Assembly: GCA_007922195.1 (NCBI GenBank)
Contig: ML681981.1
Location: forward strand, 15,995,089 to 16,059,088
Source: Podocnemis expansa
Lineage: Eukaryota > Chordata > Testudines > Podocnemididae
Direction: 5' to 3'
DNA length: 64,000 nt
The notes beneath the pieces were generated by a model. The model searched no databases, was not told the origin of the DNA, and saw only the letters and a program-made list of their open reading frames with translations. How positions within the stretch are numbered: position 1 is the stretch's first letter; every line of letters starts with the position of its first letter. Of this stretch, positions 44,894 to 55,229 are shown piece by piece. The position numbers and the translations under genes were made by a program.

Positions 44894-46365
44894 AATAGAA
44901 TCATAGAAACTGGAAGGGACCATGACAGGTCGTCAAGTCCAGTTCTCTGCGCTCATGGCAGGACCAAGTACCCCCATTAAACGATCCCTGATGGGTGTTG
45001 GTTCAGCCTGCTCTTAAAAACCTCTAGTGCAGCAGATTTCACAACCTGCTGAGGCAACTAATTCCTGTGTTTAATCACCCTGACAGTTAGGAATTTTTTC
45101 CTAAAGTCTAGGCTAAGCCTCTCTTGCTGTAATACAAGTCTGTTGCTTCTTGTCCTATCATCTGTGATTAAGGAGAATAATTTTTCTCCTCCTTCCTCAT
45201 AACAGCCTTTTAAACCGGAACCAGGACAGATCCCTGCGGCATCCCATTATTTGTCCTTCCATCCTGAATGTGAACCGTTGATAATTACTATCTGGGAGTG
45301 GTTATCCAACCAGTTTTCACCCATCTTTTAGTAGCTCCATCTAGTTTGTACCTCCCCAGTTTATTAATGAGAATTTGATGGGAGACCAGATTGAATGCCT
45401 TACTAAAGTCTAGATATACCACAAGGAGTTGTGTGGCACTTTAAGACTAACACAAAACTCGTGCAAAAAATTAATCTGTTAGTCTTAAAGTGCCACACAA
45501 CTTCTTATTGTTTTTTTTGTTTTGTTTTGTTTTGTTTTACTGGACTAGACTAACATGGCTATCCCTTTTGAAATAGATATACCACATCTACCACTTTCCC
45601 TCTATCTACAAGGCTCGTTACCACATCATAGAAAGTTATCAAGCTAGTGTGACATGATTTGTTTTTGACAAATCCATGCTGACTACCCCTAAGTATCTTA
45701 TTCTCTTCCAGATGTTTGCAAATTGACTCCTTAATTATCTGTTCTGTTATTTTTCCTGGTACAGAGGTTAAACTGCCTGGTCTATAATTCCCTGGATTGC
45801 TCTTGTTTCCCTTTTTGTAGATGGGCACTGCATTTGCCCTTTTCCAGTCCTACGGGACCTCACTCATTTTCCATGATTTTGCAAAAGTAATAGGTAATTG
45901 CTCAGGTATCTCCTGAGTCAGCTCCTTGAGTACTCTAGGATGCATATCATCAGGCCCTGGTGACTTGAAGATGTCTAACTTGTCCAAGTAATTAACTTGT
46001 TCTTTCCCTATTTTAGCTTCTGACCCTATCTCATTTCTATGCCCACCTCTACATCAGACATCCAGTTGCCAGCAACCTTTTCAGTGAAGATCGAAACAAA
46101 GACAATATTTAGTTCTTTTGCCATTTCCACATCTTCATTTATTGTTTCACCCTCTTTGTTGAATAAGGGTCCTATACTGTCCTTGGTTTTCCTCTTGTTT
46201 CTGATGTATTTGAAGAATGTCTTTTTGTTACCCTTTATGCCTTCAGCTAGTTTGATCTCTGTGCCTTGGCCTTTTGGATTTCTCCTTTACATGATTGTGT
46301 TGTTTGTTTATAGTCCTCCTTTGTAATTTACCTAGTTTCCACTTTTTGTAGGACTGAGTTCCATG
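44894..46365 (-). mobile_element. CR1 LINE, second copy, degenerate, interrupted
   Basis: The 3' end is at 44894 (on the minus strand, 'ccagtttctatgattctatt'). Reading leftward from the right end, it encodes 'VNLTSVPGKI'-like RT sequence. The frame at 45559-45828 has NPGNYRP, 'SQHGFVKNKSCHTSLITFYD' and VVDVVY. An internal deletion lies near 45215-45225, where 'cagccttttaaaccgg' joins 'aaccaggacagatccctgcg'. A foldback retroposon (45423-45573) is inserted in the RT region. 5'-truncated. Confidence 0.85.
45423..45573 (-). mobile_element. Foldback short retroposon, copy 8, inside CR1, perfect 12-bp duplication
   Basis: Left arm 'aaggagttgtgtggcacttt' and right arm 'aaagtgccacacaacttctt', then a TTTTG tract and head 'gactagactaacatggctat'. 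It is flanked by identical 12-mers tagatataccac at 45411-45422 and 45574-45585; CR1 sequence runs through if the element and one 12-mer are removed. This is the clearest evidence for the mode of mobility of the family. Confidence 0.92.
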
Positions 46366-46719
46366 TGAGGAAAGTTGAAAATTATGACAATTCTGTTAAG
46401 AAGAGATGAGCAAGCAGGCATATGATATAAATATCTAATAGTAAACAGAAAGGTAAATTATTCTCATAATACATGAACAAGGGAACTTACAATGTAATTG
46501 AAAGGGAATACATTTAAAACTGATTAAAGGAATACTTTAATTCAGGGGTCAAACTTTGGAGAAGGAGGAGACAAAATGTCTGTGTGGAAAGATATCAGCT
46601 GCCGGCCTTTTTTTTTTTTCCTTCCCACATGTTTGAACTTCCTGTGTTTTCCCTTCTTGCTTGATGACTGTTTACTGCTTAAATACAAATGAAAGGAAGC
46701 ATGCATTCCTTTGTTTAGG

Positions 46720-46933
46720 GCAGACCTGTTTGCTGACTTCTGCCTGTGCAGGGTTGTGGATTTGGGATGTGTTAATATAGGGCTTGTAAAACCTGGGAGC
46801 CAAGTCACCATGGTGGCCAGGGTTTATAACCTGGCTCCTAGCTCTGCTGCAGAAATGCAGCAGAGGAGTGTCCTCTGGCAACCAAAAATAAAATTGCTGG
46901 CAACTAGCTGGGAACCAATTTTGTTGAGCCCTG
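46720..46933 (-). mobile_element. hAT-like MITE, family II
   Basis: The reverse complement begins 'cagggctcaacaaaattgg' and includes 'gccagcaattttatttttgg' and 'ttgccagagg', matching the element at 58691-58846. Possible duplication: tgtttagg on the left and tgttaaga at 46934-46941 (six of eight). The left boundary is uncertain by a base or more. Confidence 0.6.
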
Positions 46934-47045
46934 TGTTAAGAACATGGCATAAGGTAATTTTATAAGTCCACATACAGTGTTGCCACATATATTTTAGCAG
47001 GACGGTATAGACCAGCAAATTGAGTTTTCAAATGATCCCTTACAG

Positions 47046-47229
47046 CAGGGGTCTCAAGCACACGGCCCATGGCTGCGGCCCCTAAAGCTATTTCCTGCGG
47101 CCCGCAATGACACTATTGTTACCAGTATTTGCAGTTTTCATTGTATGAAAATGTTTCAGTGGTGTGGCCCTCAGGATAGCGTACTAGTCCTCATGCGGCC
47201 CTCGTGATTATTTGAGTTTGAGACACCTG
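47046..47229 (+). mobile_element. hAT-like MITE, family I, 184 bp, perfect 8-bp duplication
   Basis: Ends 'caggggtctcaag' and 'gtttgagacacctg'. Identical 8-mers ccttacag at 47038-47045 and 47230-47237. The interior shares 'ggcccctaaagctatttcct', 'gttaccagtatttgcag' and 'tttcagtggtgtggccctca' with the copies at 30894, 49676 and 63699. Confidence 0.93.
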
Positions 47230-47464
47230 CCTTACAGAGTATACCTTGTACAAAAATTATTACACTAAAGTGTAGGGTGTGAATGCAGAGGTGTATTCTG
47301 TCATAGCACAGTATAGTTAAGCCTGATTCAAAATAATTCCATGTATTGTCACAAAACTTAGAATGTAAATATAGTGATGTGAGGATAGTAGCACTGACTT
47401 CTCAGTCACTTTGGCCTATTAGTGAAGACAACCTCTCCTCCCCCAGCCCCATTGTAATTTACGT

Positions 47465-49000
47465 TCTTTGAATATGTGTCAGTGTGGGTATGCATGCCCA
47501 CGTTGTTTTTTCTGAATAGCGGTGCTGGATATGGGGCGCATATCATCTCTTGATGCTGCCCTTTGATGAGGAAATCAATTCCTCCTTGCTGTTACTGGCA
47601 CATTCTTTCTTGCCAGCTTAGGCCAGAGATTCCTCTTCTCTGCTTTTGTAGAATGACCAAAGGAGGGTATTGGGAATATCCCAGTCAGTGCACCACCCCA
47701 GCTGGCTTAGGAGTGGCACTGGACCTACTCACCACAGCCTGGCCACTACCTGCATAATAGGCCACAGTGGACATCTTCCCACATGTCACAGAACGTATCA
47801 CCATCTCTAGAGGAGATCATACTCCTCTGTGGTTTCATTAGTTATGTCATTCAAAATAGAACTGTATGCAGTTCCATTAAAAAAAAGAGATACATGGGTT
47901 CTGGAGCTGGTGTTGTATACAAGGTTTACAGTTTGGTTTAATGTCTTTTAACATCCCCACTATAAAAACTGTTACAGCACCCCTGAAGAGGTGCATGACA
48001 CACATGCCCATTGGCAACTATTGTCTCAGATTTGACACACTCACAACAGCAAACACATCTTGCAGGGTATTTATCTATAAGAGGTAGCTTGCAAGGTATC
48101 TGCAGAATGCACATAACTTATCAAGACTCAAAATTATTGGGAGAGGTATGTAAAGGTAATATTTGAAATATAACTATATATATTATATATACATTTGAAG
48201 TATAACTGTATATTTGAACTGTGACTATATTGCAAGTATGCATTGTGGTCTTAGGTTGAGTTAGTCACCAGCCAGTAATAGGTCTGGATGGCCTATTCAA
48301 GGAGGAAGGAGTTGTCACCAACTCCTGATTAACTAGTGATTTAATGCCAGCCTCTGTTGACTAGAGTTGCTTTATCACAAGACTATCAAAGGAAAACAGT
48401 CAGACACAACTGCAAACAGTCAAAACTGATTGAAAGTAAAAAAGACGCATCACAGCTGTCTCTTTGGAACTTTGAGGAAGAGCTCCGTGTAGTTGAAAGG
48501 CTTGTGTCTCTCACCAATAGAAGTTCCTCCAATAAAAGATATTACCTTACCCACTTTGTAACATCGTGGGACTGAGATGGCTACAATGTTGTGTACAGCG
48601 GACACTACTCACTCAAAGCATCCTAGGAGGATACCACTGGTCAGTCACCAGCAGTGGGTTCCACAGACATGTTCTCAAACGAAACAGTTACTTCTGCTGT
48701 AATAATAAGTAGTTCTTCAAGTTGTTGTTCAGTGTGAATCCCACAACATACCTTCCATCCCCACTTCCGTAGTTTTTAGCCACCACAGCCTTTGAATGGC
48801 ACGGGAACTGAGGCAGGATCATGGCCTCTCTTCTGTTTTGGTCTTACCCAGGAGCATGAGGAGGCACACTGATGGAAGAAAAACATATATATATTTTTTT
48901 TAAACTTGTGCACTGAAGATTCAGGTACCTGCAGTATGGGTTCCACACTGGCTGCAGCATCATGATGAACCATAGTTTTTTGAGTTGGTTGACTCCTAGA
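47465..49000. mobile_element. Possible DIRS-like terminal remnants with a deleted body
   Basis: 48700-49000 shows a DIRS-like terminal hairpin. 'agttcttcaagttgttgttc' leads into 'cagtgtgaatcccacaac' (48730-48747), whose approximate complement 'gtatgggttccacactgg' lies at 48934-48951. 47465-47510 ('gttctttgaatatgtgtcag') resembles a left terminus. No RT, RNase H or recombinase motif lies between. Both the assignment and the limits are tentative. Confidence 0.35.
48465..48600. repeat. Ancient amniote dispersed repeat copy
   Basis: Contains 'gaagagctccgtgtagttga', 'aggcttgtgtctctcacc', 'ccaataaaagatattacctt' and 'gggactgagatggctacaa'. I recognise this combination as a widely dispersed short repeat in reptile genomes; the family name is not certain. 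The final segment resembles the head of the foldback retroposons (ggct-ac preceded by a TTAG/TGAG box). Confidence 0.5.
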
Positions 49001-49643
49001 TTTGTGTATAAACTTTCCTCTCTGTAGAAACTAATGGAACATTTTATACTAAGATGATTCTGAGAGCTTTGTCATGAGTTAAAAACTTCACGGTTGGGTA
49101 AGTGTTCCAGACAAATGCTCAGTCAAGTGACTGGCCTTTTAAAAAGAAAGAGGAGAAACTTCTGACATCCTAATTTGGACATTTATAGTACCATTTCTTT
49201 CATTGCCATTTACCTTTACAGCTGTTAATGATTAAAAGACAGTTTGGATTATTCTCAGACAAATCATCAGAGATAATCCCTGAGTTTCTGAGAAGAGATG
49301 TAACTATGGAGACAAAAAAAACTTTCATAGACGTAATTATTCTACTATATAATGAAGATAACTTTAAGTCTCAGATTCAGCCATAGGGCATATGCTAATA
49401 TGTCACATGACATTCTGACATGTTGCTGAAAGATTTTCTTCATTTTTGTATGGGCCACGTGGGTCAATAGGTCTGGTTCAGGAAAGCATCCCTTTTTAGA
49501 AAGGATGCTTCAATACATGCTTCAGTGCTTTGCTGAATCAGATCCTTACTAAAAGCTACATAGTGATTGTGTGCCAGAAAATGTTCCAACTTTTCTAACA
49601 GCTAGGCATCCATGCTTCCCAATGAATCAGTAATTTCTTTTAA

Positions 49644-50108
49644 AATGATGAGTAGTCCTAATGCACCTTATAGAACAGGGGTCTCAAACATGCGGCCCAT
49701 GGGCTGCATGTGGCCCCTAAAGCTGTTTTCTGCAGCCCACAATGACACTATTGTTACTGATATTTGCAATATCATTGGTATGAAAAGGGTTCAGTGGTGC
49801 AGCCCTCAGGCTAACGTACTAGTCCTCATGCAGCCCTCATGGTGATTTGAGTTAGAGACCTTTGTTAAAGACTAACCCCCGCCCCCCAGCCACCAGGGGC
49901 AGGGCATAAACTTTTGTGGGCTGGAACCCACTTCATCAGATGCACTGTTCCACTTCATGCATCTTTCAAAGTGGGTTCCAGACCACAAAAGCTTATGCCT
50001 CTTTCACACACACCCCCAAACACTTTCTTGGGTAGTCTTTAAGGTGCTACAGGACTCCCCGTTGTTTTTGCAGAAAACAGACCAACACAGCTACCGCTCT
50101 CAAACATA
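49644..50108 (-). mobile_element. Foldback short retroposon, copy 9, carrying a nested hAT element
   Basis: The left arm begins 'gatgagtagtcctaatgcac' and is broken at 49675 by a hAT MITE, then resumes at 49865 with 'ttaaagactaac', 'cataaacttttgtgggctgg' and 'aacccacttcatcagatgca'. Right arm 'agtgggttccagaccacaaa', 'gtgctacaggactccccg' and head 'agaccaacacagctacc'. Outer direct repeat ttcttttaa at 49635-49643 and 50109-50117. Confidence 0.8.
49676..49864 (+). mobile_element. hAT-like MITE, family I, nested in a foldback retroposon
   Basis: Starts 'caggggtctcaaacatgc' and ends in the worn terminus 'gttagagacctttg'. Flanking 8-mers ttatagaa (49668-49675) and ttaaagac (49865-49872) match at six of eight. 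The right one equals the retroposon consensus 'ttaaagac', so the target was the retroposon arm. Confidence 0.85.
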
Positions 50109-50944
50109 TTCTTTTAACTTTTTAAAACTATAATAAATAGCTTTAATCTTAATATATTGAACAGGAGATAATCTGTTTTGACTAGTTGTTTTTTCAGCAA
50201 CAATGCTATAGCATATGAGTGAATGACTAAGAGGTTTAATTCTTACCATTTATGTAATACAAAGCTATATGAAAAAAGAAAATTATATAGAATTTTGAGG
50301 TTTTATCAGGTTATAGAGAATATTTTTGGTCAGGATTAATATTATTTTTTCACTTATTCTATGCTATCATCAGCTCGTAAACCAGTTCTTTGAAAATGGT
50401 GCCCTAATTAGAGTGGCACATGTTAAGCCATCTTAAATTTAATATTGACATTTCTCTTCATCATTCCAAGAAATGTAAATTAATTTAGCATGGGTGTGTT
50501 TGTTTCATTTTTGAAGAGCAAATTGTGTTCGCATGCTTTAACAGTATTATCTGCGAGGATTCTTTCTGCTGTATGTAGATTTACAGAGTGACCTCATCAG
50601 GATAGTGTTTGCTTGTCTTCCAGTGCATCTTAACTATTATCTGTCATATGTTTTGTTTTCTTATCCTCTTCCCATAGAGTGATGTGTGTGCATTGGGTTG
50701 TTTTGTTTGATTTTTTTTTTTTTCTTACAGTAAAAAAATATTTTGACTTTTTGGGCTAGATTCCTAGTGGGATTTAATTTACCATTCACAAAAACAGTGG
50801 TGGTGCTGCCACTGTTGTACCTAATAGCCCAAGTGCTCTACCTCCTTGAGCTGTCAAGTCATTCTTTCTGTCTCAGTGAATATTTATGTATTTTATATAA
50901 AGTGCAACAATTTCAACAGAAGAGAGACCTTCCTCAGCATAGCT

Positions 50945-51075
50945 AATAGCCTGGTGTTAAGAGCGTCTGGGAATGGGAGAGATGGAGTTCAAATCCCAGC
51001 TCCAGAGTGCAGGGTTGGAATCTCTTTTTCTGACACATCCCAGGTGAATATCCTAATTACTGAATCATTGCATAT
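50945..51075 (+). mobile_element. tRNA-derived SINE-like repeat
   Basis: 'agcctggtgttaagagcgtc' resembles a tRNA A-box region, and 'gttcaaatccc' at 50987-50997 is a B-box match. The segment 'catcccaggtgaatatccta' then 'attactgaatcattg' is a partial inverted copy of the head, a layout I recall from reptile tRNA SINEs. It is a repeat, not a folded functional tRNA. Confidence 0.5.
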
Positions 51076-52378
51076 AAAGGGGGTATCACCTAGGTTTTGT
51101 CAATCTTCTTTGTGTCTTTTTTAATTAAGAATACTCTAAATTAAACATTTTGTTAACCCTTAATGAAATGTTTCAGGCTTCTTAGGTTCACAGAAATGTC
51201 TAGAAAAACAAACAGAAAAGTTTCTGTTCAACCAGAACAAAATTTGTATTTATTTTCCCAGAATGGCAAATGAAAAAAATCAATTGGCACACCTCTACTC
51301 AGTGTGAGTAATGATTGCAGAATCCATATGCAGTTTAAATTATTTGCATACAATGCATAGCAATCGTTACATGGTAGTGCAGCTCCTCCCAGTTGTGTCT
51401 TAGAAATTTGTTACAAGTTAGAAGTCATTTGTTAATTAGTGATCTTAAAGGTATTGTATGAGTATCTGTCCTCTGGTGTGCTAAAATGCTATAAATAGCC
51501 ACTGCAAAGTTATTGTCAGCATTTGCAGCCTCTGAAAAACAGTGGTATTGAATTTTTCCTTTACGTTGCCATTTACAACTTATTCTTCATTGTAGACTGC
51601 ATCTTAACACTCAGTCTGCTGAAACCAGTTAGCTTTAAATAAACCTGCAATCAAAGAGCCATATATAGTTTAATAAAAAATGGATGTAGCTTGGAATGTT
51701 CAACTGTGAATAGAACATCTTCGTTTCTTAGTGATATTGGTCTCCCTCATGGAATGATGCCCTAGTGCTGTATCGTTAAATCTATGGAGTTATAATCTGA
51801 TAGTAGAGCATTAAGCCTTCTTAGTGTATTCCTGTTTCCAGAAATATTTACTGTTGCAAGAAGTAATACTTCTTTGTCTGAAACATTTGTGTAGACATAA
51901 TATGTTTGAGATCTTTCTGGCAAAGCAGTGCATTTAAAATTCCTTTGTAATACTGATCTAGTATTAGTAAGTCAGCTTGTAATCAGATCTATAGTACTGC
52001 AATTAATCGACTGTGCCAAAAGCCATCACAAATCAAACTGGCAGCCAATTGTGAGTTTCAGGAAACCTAGGTTTGCTGCTGGTTGCTTTGTAATTTTACT
52101 TGTGTAAATAGTATTAGCTGTGTTTCTCTTTAGATTTTTAAAAAGTGAAATTTGAAAGCAGCCACAAGTAAATGTTGCAGGAATCGTTGCCAAAGAGTGT
52201 AGTTTTCCTTAACAGGGACAGTGCTGGCAAAGGAAAGAAGCCAAGAGAGGAAACCAATAACTTTTCAATACATTTACTAAGTATCCTTCTTGCAGACATC
52301 TTCCCTTAAAGTATTCTGTGGAAAGTGAACTATAAATACAGGGTAGCATACTTCAGGCTATGTTTGGCAAATAGAGAC

Positions 52379-52792
52379 TGAAGGGGCATGAGTCAGCAGA
52401 CTCCATTTTGGGTCCTGAGACACCATTTCAGGGACCCAGGGTAGTCACATCTCAGCTGTCCTCACCATCTCCAGGTCAGTCACATGGGCCCAGAAGCATC
52501 AGATGAGGTGATGCACCATATTAGGAAATAACCCTTCCCTGACCAGGTGAGGTGACCAGACATATAAGGTATACAGCCCCCGACCCTGAATTATGATTGG
52601 CTCTGTGCCTGCCTTACCCCTTTTCTGTAGACTGTACTATAAAACCCACTGTATTGTACCCCTCTGAGAGCTAGCTCCACAAGATCTCTGTAAGGTAATA
52701 AAGCATATATGCATTTGTGACCTCCTCTGTCTTTGTGTGTCTTGGGACCACTTGGACCGACTCGGGGACTACCAGAGCTTTGTGCTCTAACA
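52379..52792 (+). mobile_element. Solo LTR of an endogenous retrovirus-like element, 414 bp
   Basis: Starts TG ('tgaaggggcatgagtcagca') and ends CA ('tttgtgctctaaca'). Exact 4-bp duplications AGAC lie at 52375-52378 and 52793-52796. Inside are a TATA box 'tataaaa' at 52638-52644 and a polyadenylation signal 'aataaa' at 52697-52702, in the usual U3-R-U5 order. No gag, pol or env sequence is adjacent, so this is what remains after LTR-LTR recombination. The 4-bp duplication fits gamma-type retroviruses, but family assignment is inference. Confidence 0.85.
52638..52702 (+). promoter_or_regulatory. LTR TATA box and polyadenylation signal
   Basis: 'tataaaa' (52638-52644) and 'aataaa' (52697-52702) are 52 bp apart within the solo LTR. 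Their order and spacing match a retroviral promoter followed by the R-region poly(A) signal. Whether they are used in the SGMS1 intron is unknown. Confidence 0.6.
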
Positions 52793-53074
52793 AGACAGCG
52801 TGGGAGAAAGAATAATGTTTTGTCTTACTCATGCATTCTACTTTCAGCTGGTTAAGAAACTGCAGTACTAGGTTGCCAGACCCTTCACAGTTTTAACTGC
52901 TGATTATTTTACAAAACACAATCAAGAAAACGTGTAACTAACAAAACTGCATCCATTTGTGTTTGTACAACACCCAGCACAGTGGGGCTTTAATCTTGAT
53001 GAATCATATATGTGCTTGCTAATAAATACGATTATTTCTACTGTTACTAGAGTTTGCTAGAGATCATCCTCAGG

Positions 53075-53135
53075 TGGTTTTGTTTTGTTTTGTTTTGTTT
53101 TTTCTGAACTAGCACGGCTGCCCCTTTAGAATTTC
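53075..53135 (-). mobile_element. Foldback short retroposon, head-only fragment (copy 10)
   Basis: A GTTTT tract followed by 'ctgaactagcacggctgccc' and ctttaga, which is the head end of the family. Arms are absent. Confidence 0.55.
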
Positions 53136-53149
53136 TCTGACAAGTGTTA

Positions 53150-54580
53150 ACCAGTTAGCCTTGTCTTAGGCTATAGTCTCCCAGTGTGTGATGTCAATGC
53201 CATATCTCTTCCTGTTTGTCTTCAGGGTGTCTTTGAAGCATTTTTTAGCCTCCCTGTTTCCTTTCTTCTTTGGTGAGTTGGGCATACAGCAATTGTTTCG
53301 GTAGGTGTGGATCAGGCATGAACACACAATGCTTGCTTCCCCTCAGGTAGTTCTGGAAAATCAGGGCCCCAGCTGTGAAGATGGTGGCCTCCATGAGGAT
53401 GCTGATGTTAGTACAGTGATCCTGCAACTTTCTACTGAGGACCTTTCGGAGAACATGTTGGTGTTGGCATTACCACACTTTTCTGGTGTGTTCTGTAGGT
53501 CACCAAAGTCTGAGAGAGTCATAGAGGAGAGTTGAGATTGCCACTGCTTTGTAAATTAAAACTTCAGAGTGCGTTTTGTTGTTATGGTTGTTGAACACAT
53601 TGTGAAACAAGGCTGACACAAGGTATTTGGTACTGAATCTTGAGGTCTATGTTAACCCTCTATGAAAAATGGCAAGAGAGGATGAAGGGGCTTCTGTTAA
53701 TCTCATATTGGATCGTAATGCCCAGTGACACATGGCCTTGGATTTCGTAGTGGCGAGGAAAATGGAAAAGATAGTGGATGCTGTTATACAACCTTGCTTT
53801 TCACCAGTTTGAATGCCTAAGGACTAAAAGGAGACCCATTACACATGATGATGGTAATTGTCTGGTTCTGGAGTAGTCTTACAATGGTAGAAAATTTGCT
53901 TAGGCAACCAAATTTGACATGATTTTCCACAGGGCATCACGATTGACAGGGTCAAAGGTTTTTGGCAGATTGATAAAGGTCATGCAAAATTCCTGGTGTC
54001 ATTTTTGACAATTTTCCTGGATCTGACTAGCTGTGAAAATTATGACAGTGGTGCTTCTCATGATTCGAAGCCACATTGGGAGTACTTCCTGTGTAAGAGA
54101 GAGAAGATGATTGAGAAGTATGCAGTGCCTCAGTAGTTGCCACAATTGGCGCTCTCTCCCTTTTTTAAAATAGTGACTACTTTAGTGGTGTGTAAATCGG
54201 CAGGGATTTCTTTACTGTGCCAGATTTTGAGGAAGAGCAATGGAACTTGTTGCTCAGTGTTTCTTCCCTTGCCTTCAATACCTCAGCTGCTGTGTCATCA
54301 AGACCTGAAGCTTAATTGTTCTTTGTTTTCTTGGCTGCTTTATGAAGCTCCTTGGGTGTTAGGTTGTCAATAATTTTCCAGAATGGATGCTGAGGGATGT
54401 CAGTGGTGTCGTCGGTCACAAATAGCTCTCTGTTTAGAAAGTTGTGTTTTTTTCTTGTGCTCTTTGATGGATTTATTGCCTTTGAGAAAGGGTATTACCA
54501 TCTTCAGATTTCAGTGGAATGAGGCTACATAAGCTTGGTCTGTACAGAGTCTTTGTCTCATGGAAAAAACTCTGCATGTC
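53150..54580 (-). mobile_element. Degenerate non-LTR reverse transcriptase fragment (clade uncertain)
   Basis: Minus-strand frames, broken by many stops, follow a LINE RT in order. 'KYSQCGFES' lies near 54090. 'CQKPLTLSIVMPCGKSC' (compare KAFDTVNRDALWKI) lies near 53960. 'TGEKQGC' with 'ASTIFSIFLA' lies near 53780. 'YKAVAISTLLYDS' lies near 53530. The frame at 53245-53427 has 'NISILMEATIF' and 'RMPDTRLPKQ'-like 'MPDPHLPKQLLYAQL'. I know this C-terminus from L2/RTE-type elements annotated in vertebrates but cannot fix the clade. Confidence 0.65.
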
Positions 54581-55229
54581 GTGTCTGTCATATCATGTTA
54601 TTAATACTATTATTACCATGCATTGATGATTACATTGAAAGATGGCAGCAGGAGGCGAAGTGGGCCAAATTTTGTGCTGGCGTTTGCCTGCAGTCTAAAG
54701 TTGTGCTTCTACTTCTTATGCAGATGCTAGTTGCAAAGCCTGAATTTCATGTTAAACATGAATTTGCACCTGTGCATTCAAATGAGTGTGATAGCTGACT
54801 GACAGGTTTTCTACTCTCAAACCTTATGTATAAATCTTGCAGGTGTAATTATAGATGTGAAACACATTACTTATTGTGTTTTCATAGTACCACAATGGGC
54901 CCAGTGCTGGTTTCTATCTAATCCCCACACGAATACACATGTGCAGTTTTGTGCCTGAGTCTGAAGAATTTGACAAGCACTTTCTGTTGGTTCACTTATC
55001 ACGTGGTTGTTATCATGCTTCTGAGCTAGAGTAGAAGAGGCTGGTAGGTTGACACCCTCTCAGTTCCTTACCACTGCTTGCCCTGAGTCAGAATGCTGCT
55101 CCTTCAGCTTTCAGTGAACCTGTGAAAAGTTGCTTTTTTTTTAACTTAGTACAACTATAGATTTAGTGTAGTTTGCAAACTTTGCTTCCCACGAATGGGG
55201 ACTACCTCTCTGTGATCTGGGCCTATGCC

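Noticed and set aside
47465..49000. Complete fifth DIRS element
   Set aside because: Only terminus-like sequences are visible, with no polymerase or recombinase traces. Kept as a low-confidence remnant.
50945..51075. Functional tRNA gene
   Set aside because: Only A- and B-box-like sequences are present; there is no cloverleaf with a proper acceptor stem or anticodon arm. A SINE is the better reading.
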